DNA of 64,000 nucleotides. It comes from Myxococcales bacterium (lineage in GTDB: Bacteria; Myxococcota_A; Polyangia; Polyangiales; Polyangiaceae). Shown one piece after another: positions 55,363-63,952 of the stretch. The stretch is from NCBI GenBank assembly GCA_016712525.1, contig JADJQX010000006.1, forward strand, positions 868,001 to 932,000. The letters are read 5' to 3'. The translations under genes and the position numbers were made by a program. A model generated the notes under the pieces. That model was not told where the DNA came from and made no database searches. It worked only from the letters and a program-made list of their open reading frames with translations. Each line of letters starts with the position of its first letter. Position 1 is the stretch's first letter.

Positions 55363-55948
55363 CCAAGAGCTCGAGGCGTGGCGTGCAGAGTGGCAGTCCC
55401 TTGGCGGTCGCGAAGGCCTCGCGCAGGAGCTCGCCGGGCGGGTCGGGAGAGATGGGCAACGCATCCGGCGCGGGGTCGCGCTCGAGATCGCAGGGGGCGC
55501 CTTCGCGACGGCGCTCAGCGTGTGGCTCGTGGTCCGCGCGCGTGGGGAGCTCGTGGTGTCGGTCGTGTGCGCCGGGATCCTGCTCTTCGTCGGGGTGTGG
55601 GTGACGCGCATCGTGACGCTCCGGCAAGGGACGTTCGACACGATGGGCAGCGGTCTCGACGCGTTCGTCGCGCTCACGCGCCGCCGCGCCGAGGACGACG
55701 TGCGCTGGGGCCGCTTCGCGATGCGCGCGATGCAGGTGCTCGCGGCGCTCCTCGTGCCGTGGGGCGTGTGGGCCTTCGTGGCGCGCTACGCCCTCTACCG
55801 CGCCGAGCCCTGGCGCGCCGTCGTCGGCTTCGGTACGGCGGCGGTCATCCTCGGCGTGTCCCTCGTGTGGCAGCGGCACAAGCTCCGCAAGGTCGAGGCC
55901 GAGCGCGAACGCTTCGAGGCCCTCGTGGCCGACACGACGATCGTGTGA
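55352..55948 (+). CDS. Membrane protein coupled to ECF sigma factor (putative anti-sigma)
   Basis: 198 aa from ATG 55352, AGGAG 8 bp upstream; overlaps the sigma gene by 11 bp. The N-terminal ~60 residues are soluble (LEAWRAEWQSLGGREGLAQELAGRVGRDG), then four hydrophobic segments (VALEIAGGAFATALSVWLVV, LVVSVVCAGILLFVGVWVTRIV, AMQVLAALLVPWGVWAFVARY, AVVGFGTAAVILGVSLVW). No zinc-anti-sigma HxxxCxxC motif. Gene order implies a sigma regulator, but the sequence does not prove it. Confidence 0.7.
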   Translation: MSGDQELEAWRAEWQSLGGREGLAQELAGRVGRDGQRIRRGVALEIAGGAFATALSVWLVVRARGELVVSVVCAGILLFVGVWVTRIVTLRQGTFDTMGSGLDAFVALTRRRAEDDVRWGRFAMRAMQVLAALLVPWGVWAFVARYALYRAEPWRAVVGFGTAAVILGVSLVWQRHKLRKVEAERERFEALVADTTIV

Positions 55949-56002
55949 GCGCGTCTCGCCTCCCGGGTCGTGGTGCCTCGTGCGCACCTCCTGGGAGGCG
56001 AA

Positions 56003-56138
56003 TCTTCGCCAATCGTCATCGATGACGATTGCGTTCGTCAACGTTGACGAACCGAATCGTCGAGAAAAATAGGCCTCTCCGAGAAGCCTCACTTCCCAAT
56101 CGTCAACGTTGACGATGGCGTTCGTCAACGTTGACGAA
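56003..56138. promoter_or_regulatory. Palindrome cassette B (four operator-like sites)
   Basis: Four perfect palindromes: AATCGTCATCGATGACGATT (56011-56030), TTCGTCAACGTTGACGAA (56034-56051), ATCGTCAACGTTGACGAT (56099-56116), TTCGTCAACGTTGACGAA (56121-56138). Centres of each pair are 22 bp apart; the pairs are 87 bp apart. CGAGAAAAATAGGC lies between. Matches cassette A at 51227-51353, including flanking ATCTTCGCC. Lies upstream of the helicase/methyltransferase locus. Confidence 0.82.
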
Positions 56139-56492
56139 TCTCGTGGAGCGCCGCCGAGGGGGCCGGTTTCGTTGGACGAGGCTGTCGAGGACTGTCTCCT
56201 CGCGCGAGCCTGATCCTGCAAAGCGACCGGGTCGACACCAGCCTCGCCCGCACCGACCCGCTGCCAAACAGTCAAGACTCGGTCGGAGGCTCGAGCCAAG
56301 GCCTGGGGATTCTTCGCGCCTCTCGAGCGGAAGGCTCGTATTCGGAATGCCCATCGCCCGTGCGGCAACGCGAGGCGAAGGCCGGTCATGCCTTCGGTTA
56401 TTCCGGCCTCTTCGGGACTTGTTCGCAGGGTGCGTGTGCGGCATCCTGCTTGCGTGCGCCGGAACCTACCACGATCGAGCCACGTTGAAACC
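56139..56492. other. Intergenic region before the defence locus (354 bp)
   Basis: No convincing gene. A frame from 56131 to 56496 is Arg-rich with poor coding pattern. No clear sigma-70 promoter recognised; it should hold the promoter of the locus starting at 56493 or leave it to cassette B. Confidence 0.5.
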
Positions 56493-56699
56493 ATGAGCGC
56501 GGCCGGCCGGCTCTCGGTCGAGCGCACAGCAGAGGCCGGCGGTCGCTTGGTGGACGGCCGCGCGCGTCTCTTCCTCAAGGATGGATTCCACCGCTCGGCT
56601 TTGGAATCCCACCTCGCCAAGGTCAACGACGTTACGGCGTGGAGCTGGCCACGGGCGGCCGCGGGGCGTGCCGAGCTGGCCCCGGAGGTCGGCCAATGA
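56493..56699 (+). CDS. Small ORF coupled to the DISARM-like helicase
   Basis: 68 aa from ATG 56493; its TGA overlaps the helicase ATG as ATGA, so if real it is translated with it. The protein (MSAAGRLSVERTAEAGGRLV...KVNDVTAWSWPRAAAGRAELAPEVGQ) has no recognised domain; codon third positions are GC-rich as in genuine genes here. The coupling and codon pattern favour a real small gene, but no family is recognised and a chance frame is possible. Confidence 0.45.
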   Translation: MSAAGRLSVERTAEAGGRLVDGRARLFLKDGFHRSALESHLAKVNDVTAWSWPRAAAGRAELAPEVGQ

Positions 56700-59600
56700 C
56701 GAACCAGTTCCTCCCGTCGGCGCCCGCGCCGGGCGAGATCGTTCGCGTTCGCCAGCGCCAGTACCTCGTCGAGGACGTGCAGCCGCCGCCGGAGCCCGGC
56801 GAGGCGACTCTCGTGTCGATGTCGTGCCTCGACGACGACGCGCAGGGCGAGGCACTCGAGGTGCTCTGGGAGCACGAGATCGACACCGAGGTCGTCCGCG
56901 CTTCGTGGGACCGGCTCGGGCGTCGCAACTTCGATGCGCCGTCGCGGTTCGCGGCGTACCTCCACGCTCTTCGCTGGAACTGCGTGACGGCGACCAACCC
57001 GAGGCTCTTTCAGTCGCCCTGGCGTGCGGGCATCGAGGTCATGTCGTACCAGCTCGAGCCGCTCCGCAAGGCCCTCCGGCTGCCCCGCGTGAACCTCTTC
57101 ATCGCGGACGACGTGGGACTCGGCAAGACCATCGAGGCCGGGCTCGTGCTCCGCGAGATGGTCATGCGCCAGCGCGTGCGTCGCGCGGTCGTCGTGGCTC
57201 CGCCTTCGGTCGTGATCCAGTGGAAGGAAGAGCTCGAGCAGCGGTTCGGGCTCACCTTCGTCATCTACGACCGCGACTACGTCGCCCGCTGCCGCCGCGA
57301 GCGCGGCTACGCGGTGAACCCGTGGACCACCCACTCGCGCTTCATCCTTTCGCACGCGCTCCTGCGCGACGAGGAGTACGCGGCGCCACTGCGAGACCTG
57401 CTCAGCATCGACGAGAACGGCAAGCCGCGCGACGGCGCTGATCCGGGCTCGCTCCTCATTCTCGACGAGGCCCATCATGCGGCGCCCGCGAGCAGCTCCA
57501 AGTACGCGATCGACTCGCAGTTCACGCGCGCCGTTCGCGATCTGGCCGAGCGCTTCGAGCACCGCCTCTTCCTCTCTGCGACGCCGCACAACGGCCTCTC
57601 CAACTCCTTCTCGGCGCTCCTCGAGATCCTCGATCCCCAGCGCTTCGTACGCGGCACTCCCGTCGAGCCGAAGCTCCGCGACGAGGTGATGGTCCGCCGC
57701 CTAAAGATGGACCTTCGCGAGATCTCTGGTGGGTTCCCGAAGCGCATTCCGGTTCCGGTGCCGTTGGATGGGTTGCCGCCGGACGCGCCCGAGCTCGAGC
57801 TGGCGAAGCTGCTCGACGAGTACTGGGAGGCGCGCGAGGAGCGGCTCGAGGGGCTGCCCCCGAAGCAGCGCGCCGCGCAGGGCCTAGTCCTAGTCAACCT
57901 GCAGAAGCGCCTGTTCTCGTCGATCGAGGCCTTCCATCGGACCCTAAAGGCGCACCGTCGCGCCCTCGAGAGGGCCGCGGCGGAGTCACACGCGCCACCG
58001 ACCGCCGCCAACCTCGAGCTGCTGCTCACGCAGCCCGACGCCGAGGACGAGCGCTCCGAGCTCGCGGAGGACGAGGTCGAGACTGAAGAGGAGCATGCTG
58101 TCGAAGCAGCGACCGCCGCGGGCGGCGGGAAGCCGTCCGCGCGCGAGGTCGATCTCGTCAGCCGCATGGAGCAGCTGGCCGAGCGCTCGCGTCGCCTGCC
58201 CGATGCCCGGGTGCGCTGGCTCGTCGACTGGGTGCGTCGAGAGATGTGCCCGAAGCTTCCGGCGCTCGGCGTGCCCTCAGCCTCTGCCCCGGCCGAGTGG
58301 CTGCCTCGGCGCGTAGTCATCTTCACCGAGTACGCAGACACCAAGCGCTACCTCGAGCAGCAGCTCAAGGCGGCCATTGGCACCACGGACCAGGGCGACG
58401 ATCGACTCGCGACCTTCCACGGCGGCATGACCGACGAGCTACGCGAGCAGGTGAAGCGTGCCTTCAACACCGACCCGACGAAGCACCCGCTACGAATCCT
58501 CGTCGCGACCGATGCGGCCCGCGAGGGCGTGAACCTGCAGAACCACTGCGCGGACCTGGTTCACATGGATCTGCCGTGGAACCCCTCCCGCCTCGAGCAG
58601 CGCAACGGTCGCATCGATCGCAAGCTCCAGCGCGCCGCCGAGGTTCGCTGCCACTACTTCGTCTACGCACAGCGCGAAGCCGACCGGGTCCTCGAGGTGC
58701 TCGCCGAGCGCACCAAGGTCATCCACGAGGAGCTGGGGAGCATGCCCCCCGTGCTCGAAGAGCGAATGACGCGCCGGCTGGCGAAGGGCATCGGTCCGCG
58801 GGGACGGAAGGAGCTCGCCGAAGCGCTCCGCAAGGACACTGCAGAACCGCAGAACCAGGCCGCCCCCGAGGAGCTCGAGGGGGCGCGCGAGCGCAAGGCG
58901 GCTCTGCAGAAGCAGCTCGACGAGCTGCGTAACATCCTCGACCAGTCGCGTCGTTCGCTCGACCTGAACGAAGGGCAGCTCCACGGCGTGCTGTGCGAGT
59001 CGCTGGGCATGCTCGGCGCTGACCTTCTGAAGCCCGCGACGGGCCGCACCGATCAGGCCTTCGAGGTCCCGGCACTCGATCGCCGCGCGGGTGCCGACCC
59101 TACCTGGGCCGACACGCTCGACACGCTGCGGAGCCCTCGTCCGCGAGGGATGAAGGTCTGGGAGTGGCGCCGCACCGCGCCGATTCGCCCGGTCGTCTTC
59201 AAGGACCCCGGACACATCGACGAAGACGTCGTCCATCTGCATCTCGAGCATCGTCTGGTGCAGCGCCTCCTCGGGCGCTTCCTCGCTCAGGGCTTCGTCC
59301 TCGACGATCTCGCTCGCGCGTGCGTCGGGCAGACTGACGACGCGGTTCCGCGCGTGCTGCTGCTGGGCAGGCTCTCGCTCTATGGCGACCGTGCGGCGCG
59401 CCTCCATGACGAGGTGGTATCCGTGGCTGCACGCTGGACGGATCCGACGGCTCGCAAGGGCGGGCTCAAGCCCTACGCCGAAGACGCGCAGGAGAAGTCC
59501 TGGGACTTGCTGCTGGCATCGATCTCCAAGGGCAGTGACCCAGCAGCCGCGCCCGAGGTTCAGAAGAACATCTTGCGCTCGGCATCGTTAGACGTGACAG

Positions 59601-59959
59601 AGCTGCTCCCGCATCTTCACGCGCGTTGCGAGCTGGTGGCCGGAAAAGCGATCGCCAAGCTCAACGAGCGCGGGCAGCGAGAGGCCCGCGAGATGGTAGA
59701 GATCCTCGCGGGGCAGAAGGCGCGCATCGAGCGCGAGCTGGCGAAGGTCGAAGGTCCGCAGCAAGCCTTCGAGTTCAAAGGTTTCAACGACGAGGAGCAA
59801 CGGCAGCTGCGCGACAACGCGAAGTTCTGGCGGCGCCGTATCGAGGCCATCCCGCGCGAGACGGAGCTCGAGCCAAAGCGCATCCTGCAGAGCTACGCGG
59901 TACGGGCGACGCGCATCGAGCCCGTGGGGATCGCCTACCTCTGGCCGGTGACGGGGTGA
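56696..59959 (+). CDS. drmD: SNF2-type helicase, DISARM DrmD-like
   Basis: 1087 aa from ATG 56696. N-terminal domain then GIEVMSYQLEPLRKALRLPRVNLFIADDVGLGKTIEAGLV (Walker A K144), DEAH-box ILDEAHH (D257, E258, H260), motif III LFLSATPHNGLS, C-terminal helicase part VIFTEYADTKRYL, ATDAAREGVNLQNHC and QRNGRIDRKLQ. A long acidic insert lies at ~430-480 and a C-terminal helical region follows. Order and length match DrmD of class 1 DISARM. Immediately followed (3 bp) by the methyltransferase gene. Likely part of a phage-defence system in the cytoplasm. Confidence 0.75.
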   Translation: MTNQFLPSAPAPGEIVRVRQRQYLVEDVQPPPEPGEATLVSMSCLDDDAQGEALEVLWEHEIDTEVVRASWDRLGRRNFDAPSRFAAYLHALRWNCVTATNPRLFQSPWRAGIEVMSYQLEPLRKALRLPRVNLFIADDVGLGKTIEAGLVLREMVMRQRVRRAVVVAPPSVVIQWKEELEQRFGLTFVIYDRDYVARCRRERGYAVNPWTTHSRFILSHALLRDEEYAAPLRDLLSIDENGKPRDGADPGSLLILDEAHHAAPASSSKYAIDSQFTRAVRDLAERFEHRLFLSATPHNGLSNSFSALLEILDPQRFVRGTPVEPKLRDEVMVRRLKMDLREISGGFPKRIPVPVPLDGLPPDAPELELAKLLDEYWEAREERLEGLPPKQRAAQGLVLVNLQKRLFSSIEAFHRTLKAHRRALERAAAESHAPPTAANLELLLTQPDAEDERSELAEDEVETEEEHAVEAATAAGGGKPSAREVDLVSRMEQLAERSRRLPDARVRWLVDWVRREMCPKLPALGVPSASAPAEWLPRRVVIFTEYADTKRYLEQQLKAAIGTTDQGDDRLATFHGGMTDELREQVKRAFNTDPTKHPLRILVATDAAREGVNLQNHCADLVHMDLPWNPSRLEQRNGRIDRKLQRAAEVRCHYFVYAQREADRVLEVLAERTKVIHEELGSMPPVLEERMTRRLAKGIGPRGRKELAEALRKDTAEPQNQAAPEELEGARERKAALQKQLDELRNILDQSRRSLDLNEGQLHGVLCESLGMLGADLLKPATGRTDQAFEVPALDRRAGADPTWADTLDTLRSPRPRGMKVWEWRRTAPIRPVVFKDPGHIDEDVVHLHLEHRLVQRLLGRFLAQGFVLDDLARACVGQTDDAVPRVLLLGRLSLYGDRAARLHDEVVSVAARWTDPTARKGGLKPYAEDAQEKSWDLLLASISKGSDPAAAPEVQKNILRSASLDVTELLPHLHARCELVAGKAIAKLNERGQREAREMVEILAGQKARIERELAKVEGPQQAFEFKGFNDEEQRQLRDNAKFWRRRIEAIPRETELEPKRILQSYAVRATRIEPVGIAYLWPVTG

Positions 59960-59962
59960 ACC

Positions 59963-62900
59963 ATGGCGACTGACCACGAGCTTCGAGTGCATCGCGACTG
60001 GATCGGGCTGCTCCAGCCCGTTGGTCTCGTCGTGTCGCCGCCGGCGCTGCTGGCCGCGCAGGCTTTCCCGGACAAGAACATCCTGAAGGAGCAGCAGACG
60101 CTGCTCGCGCTCATCACGCCGCCCGCTCCGAAGGACGGCGAGAAGAAGTCGGAGGAGCGCCCGCCGCTCCCGCTCAGCTTCGAGGCTCTCGCGACGCAGG
60201 TGCTCGGCTGGAAGCCGAACAAGCTTGCGGGCAGTCCGAGCGGCCCCGCGCTGCCCGAGTCGATCGAGCTGGTGCTGCCGGAGTTCGGCGAGACGCTCCG
60301 CCCCACCTTGGCAGTCCCCGCCGTCAAGGAAGACGACGCGGAGTGGATGATCCTCGTCCAGGAGCTGGTCGACGGCACCTCGTTCGATGAGCCGCCTGCC
60401 GAGGAGACGAAGAAGTGGCACGCGAGCCCGCAGATCCGGCTCGAGCGGCTGCTCCGCGAGACCGGCGTGCCGATCGGCATCCTCGCGAACGGGCGGTTCA
60501 TCCGGCTCGTTTACGCGCCTCGCGGCGAGTCGTCGGGGCACGTCACCTGGCCCGTGCATCGCCTGGTCACCGCGCTCGACCGCGACATGCTCTCGGCGCT
60601 CTGCATGCTGCTCGGCTCCGCGCGGCTGTTCGCGCTGCCGCGTGACCAGCGGCTGCCGCACCTCCTCAAGGAGAGCCGCAAGTACCAGAACGTCGTCTCG
60701 ACGAAGCTCGCGGGGCAGGTGCTCGAGGCCCTGAACGAGCTCTTGCGCGGGTTCCAGTCGGCGAACGAGGCAGCCAAGGGCGGCCTGCTCGACGCGACCG
60801 TGCGCGAGGATCCGGACCACCTCTACGGCGGCCTGCTCGCGGTGCTGCTCCGGCTCGTGTTCATCCTCTACGCCGAGGAGCGGGGCCTCCTGTCTTCGTC
60901 CGCGGCCTACGTGCGGAACTACTCGCTGGTCGGCCTCTTCGACAAGCTCCGCATCGACGCCGGCCGCTTCCCCGACACGATGGACCAGCGCTACGGCGCC
61001 TGGTCGCGCCTGCTCGTGCTCTTCCGCATGGTGCACGACGGCGCTAGGCGCGGTGACCTGCGCCTGCCACCGCGCTACGGGCACCTCTTCGATCCCGACG
61101 GCTGGGCCTTTCTCGAGGGCCGACCCCTTCGCATCAACCGCGTGATCGGCGCCCCGGTGGAAGTGCCCAAGGTGCCCGATGGCGTGGTGCTGCGCGTGCT
61201 CGAGAAGCTGCTGCTGCTCGACAGCGACCGGCTCTCGTACCGGGCGCTCGACGTGGAGCAGATCGGCTCGGTCTACGAGAACATGATGGGCTTCCGCCTC
61301 GAGCGCGCGTTTGAGACCTCCATCGGTGTTGGCAAGCAGCACGTGGTCATCGGGCTCGAGACGCTGCTCGCGAAGAAGAGCGCGGAGCGCGAGAAGCTCC
61401 TCAAGGAGACGGCGAGCGTCGAGCTGACGGGCAAGGCCTCCGAGGCGCTGAAGGATGCCGGCACCGTCGAAGATCTCGTCGCCGCGCTGAGCCGGCGTAT
61501 CTCGCCGCTCACGCCGCGCACGGTGCCGACTGGCGGGCTGTACCTGCAGCCCACCGACGAGCGACGGCGCTCTGGCTCGCACTACACGCCGCGCGAGCTC
61601 ACCGAGCCGATCGTGCGCACGACGCTGCGGCCGATTCTCGAGGACCTCGGCCCGAACCCGAAGCCCGAGCAGCTCCTCGCGCTCAAGGTCTGCGACCCTG
61701 CGATGGGCTCGGGCGCGTTCCTGGTGGAGAGCTGCCGCCAGCTCGCTGAGCAACTGGTGAAGGCCTACGACGTTCACGGACGCCCGACCGACATCCCACC
61801 CGACGAGGACGTGCTCCTCTACGCGCAGCGCCAGGTCGCTCAGCACTGCCTCTACGGCGTCGACAAGAACCCGTTCGCGGTCGACCTCGGCAAGCTCTCG
61901 CTTTGGCTCGCGACGCTGGCGCGCGACCACGCTTTCACGTTTCTCGACCACTCAATCCGCCACGGCGACTCGCTGGTCGGGCTGACGCGCGAGCAGATCG
62001 CGAGCTTCCACTGGGCGCCGGAGAAGCAAATTCCGGTGATCCGCACGTTCGTGGACAAGGCGATCGCCGAGGCGATGGCGCTGCGAGCGAAGATCCCCGA
62101 CCTCGCCAACTCGGATGACGTACGCGAGAAGCGGCAGCTCCTACGGGACGCGGACGACGCGCTCGCGAAGGTGCGGATGGTGGGCGATGCGGTAGTGGCG
62201 AGTTTCTTCTCAGAGGACAAGCCGAAGGGACGGGAAGAAGCGAGACAGCGGTGGGAAACGAAGGCACAGGCCTGGCTATCGGGACGCGACTCGTCCGGCG
62301 ATGTTGCCGGCTTCGTCGCTGATTTGCGCGCGGGCGAGAAGCCGGTGCCGTGTTTTCACTGGGAGGTCGAGTTTCCCGAGGTGTTTTCGTCGCCGCGCTG
62401 CGGATTCCACGGCGTTGTTGGCAACCCTCCGTTCCTCGGTGGTACGCGGATCAGTTCGCATCTCGGCAAGACGTACCTCGACGCTATTGGCTCGCTGTTC
62501 CCCGGATGCGGCAACCGGGCCGACTTGGTCGCTTACTTCTTCCGCCGGGGGTTCTCTTTGATTCGGGCGGGCGGGTGTTTGGGACTGCTGGCGACCAACA
62601 CGATCGCACAGGGCGATACACGCGCAGGGGGACTTCGAGTTCTGCGTCATCACGGGGCTTGGCTCTACGATGTCAGGAAACGAGTCCGGTGGCCGGGCAC
62701 CGCGGCCGTGGTCGTCAGCGTCATCCACGTGGCGAAGGAACGCCAAATCCCCTCGCCCGTTCTGGATGGAAATGCAGTCCCCCTCATCACGGCCTTCCTC
62801 TTCGATCGAGGGTCTGATGACGACCCTGCACCCCTGAGGTCGAATCATGGTCGGGCTTTTTCCGGCATTGATCTGAAGGGCCTCGGATTCACCTTCCAGG

Positions 62901-63952
62901 ATGGCAACGACAAGGCTCACCCGCTATCTGCTGCGCGTACGCTGTTGAGCGTTCATCCCGAATTGGCGGAGCGCATCGTGCCGTTCGTCGGCGGGGAAGA
63001 GCTGAACGAGGAATTGAACCCCGGGAGCGAACGACTGGTCGCGTGCCTTTCGGACCTCGAAGAAGAAGATCTCCAAACGGTAGCTGCGCTCGCCAACCTC
63101 ATCGTGCCCAAAGTCGCATCCCAGCGATCAACGATGAGCGGCGACGTGCGCGACTGGCCCGCATGGAAGTTCTGGAGACCTCGCCCGGAGTTCTTGAGAA
63201 TTCGGGGGATGTTCCCCCGCTATCTCGCTCGACCGTCGATCAGCAAGCATCACGCGCTGCGGTTCCTTTCGGGGCGAACGCTCCCATCGCACAATGTAAC
63301 TGTGCTCATGTATGAAGAGTGGGCAGCGTTCGCTGTTCTACAGTCCCGTGTGCACGAAGTCTTTGCATCGTCGCTCTCGTCTTCACTTGAGGACCGGCAG
63401 GGATATCGGCCATCCGACTGTTTCGAGACTTTTTCGTTCCCCGAGGACTGGGCGATCATACCGGAGCTCGAGAGCGCTGGTTCGAAGTACGAGGAGTGCC
63501 GAAGCCAAGCAATGACAGAGCGTCGCGAAGGTCTGACTGACACATATAATCGCTTCCACGACCCGGACGAATCTGCTCCTACAATCCTCAAGCTTCGGGA
63601 GCTGCATGCCGCAATGGACCGGGCCGTCCTCGATGCCTACGGCTGGACCGATATCCAGCCGATCTGCGAGTTCCTCCTCGACTACGAGGAAGAGGACGAC
63701 GAGGCGGAGTCCTCCGCCGGTCGCCGCAAGAAGAAGCCGTGGCGCTACCGTTGGCCTGATGATGTCCGCGACGAAGTGCTCGCCCGTCTCCTCGAGCTGA
63801 ACGCCCAGCGCGCGAAGCAAGAAGCCAACAGACCGCCGGCAGTCGCTCAAGCAGCGGAGGCAGCTGACGGCAAGAAGTCTCGTAGTCGCGGGAAGGGCAA
63901 GAAGCCGACGCCGGTGGGTCAGGGCGGTTTGTTTGGCGGGGAGAGCGAATAG
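59963..63952 (+). CDS. drmMI: Eco57I-like adenine-N6 DNA methyltransferase, DISARM DrmMI-like
   Basis: 1329 aa from ATG 59963, 3 bp after the helicase. Methyltransferase motif I VCDPAMGSGAFL (D578, G582-S-G584) and motif IV NPPF (821-824) are intact, with the preceding RRRSGSHYTPRELTEPIV typical of Eco57I/PglX-type enzymes. The C-terminal part (~residues 850-1250) is the target-recognition region and ends in PWRYRWPDDVRDEVLARLLELNAQRA. Third codon positions are strongly GC before about 62300 and much less so up to 63700. Likely the epigenetic-mark enzyme of the DISARM-like locus; the recognition site is unknown. Confidence 0.78.
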   Translation: MATDHELRVHRDWIGLLQPVGLVVSPPALLAAQAFPDKNILKEQQTLLALITPPAPKDGEKKSEERPPLPLSFEALATQVLGWKPNKLAGSPSGPALPESIELVLPEFGETLRPTLAVPAVKEDDAEWMILVQELVDGTSFDEPPAEETKKWHASPQIRLERLLRETGVPIGILANGRFIRLVYAPRGESSGHVTWPVHRLVTALDRDMLSALCMLLGSARLFALPRDQRLPHLLKESRKYQNVVSTKLAGQVLEALNELLRGFQSANEAAKGGLLDATVREDPDHLYGGLLAVLLRLVFILYAEERGLLSSSAAYVRNYSLVGLFDKLRIDAGRFPDTMDQRYGAWSRLLVLFRMVHDGARRGDLRLPPRYGHLFDPDGWAFLEGRPLRINRVIGAPVEVPKVPDGVVLRVLEKLLLLDSDRLSYRALDVEQIGSVYENMMGFRLERAFETSIGVGKQHVVIGLETLLAKKSAEREKLLKETASVELTGKASEALKDAGTVEDLVAALSRRISPLTPRTVPTGGLYLQPTDERRRSGSHYTPRELTEPIVRTTLRPILEDLGPNPKPEQLLALKVCDPAMGSGAFLVESCRQLAEQLVKAYDVHGRPTDIPPDEDVLLYAQRQVAQHCLYGVDKNPFAVDLGKLSLWLATLARDHAFTFLDHSIRHGDSLVGLTREQIASFHWAPEKQIPVIRTFVDKAIAEAMALRAKIPDLANSDDVREKRQLLRDADDALAKVRMVGDAVVASFFSEDKPKGREEARQRWETKAQAWLSGRDSSGDVAGFVADLRAGEKPVPCFHWEVEFPEVFSSPRCGFHGVVGNPPFLGGTRISSHLGKTYLDAIGSLFPGCGNRADLVAYFFRRGFSLIRAGGCLGLLATNTIAQGDTRAGGLRVLRHHGAWLYDVRKRVRWPGTAAVVVSVIHVAKERQIPSPVLDGNAVPLITAFLFDRGSDDDPAPLRSNHGRAFSGIDLKGLGFTFQDGNDKAHPLSAARTLLSVHPELAERIVPFVGGEELNEELNPGSERLVACLSDLEEEDLQTVAALANLIVPKVASQRSTMSGDVRDWPAWKFWRPRPEFLRIRGMFPRYLARPSISKHHALRFLSGRTLPSHNVTVLMYEEWAAFAVLQSRVHEVFASSLSSSLEDRQGYRPSDCFETFSFPEDWAIIPELESAGSKYEECRSQAMTERREGLTDTYNRFHDPDESAPTILKLRELHAAMDRAVLDAYGWTDIQPICEFLLDYEEEDDEAESSAGRRKKKPWRYRWPDDVRDEVLARLLELNAQRAKQEANRPPAVAQAAEAADGKKSRSRGKGKKPTPVGQGGLFGGESE

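Noticed and set aside
56131..56496. 121-aa frame ending in an ATGA overlap with the 68-aa ORF
   Set aside because: Very Arg-rich, poor codon pattern, starts inside palindrome cassette B. The overlap may be chance.
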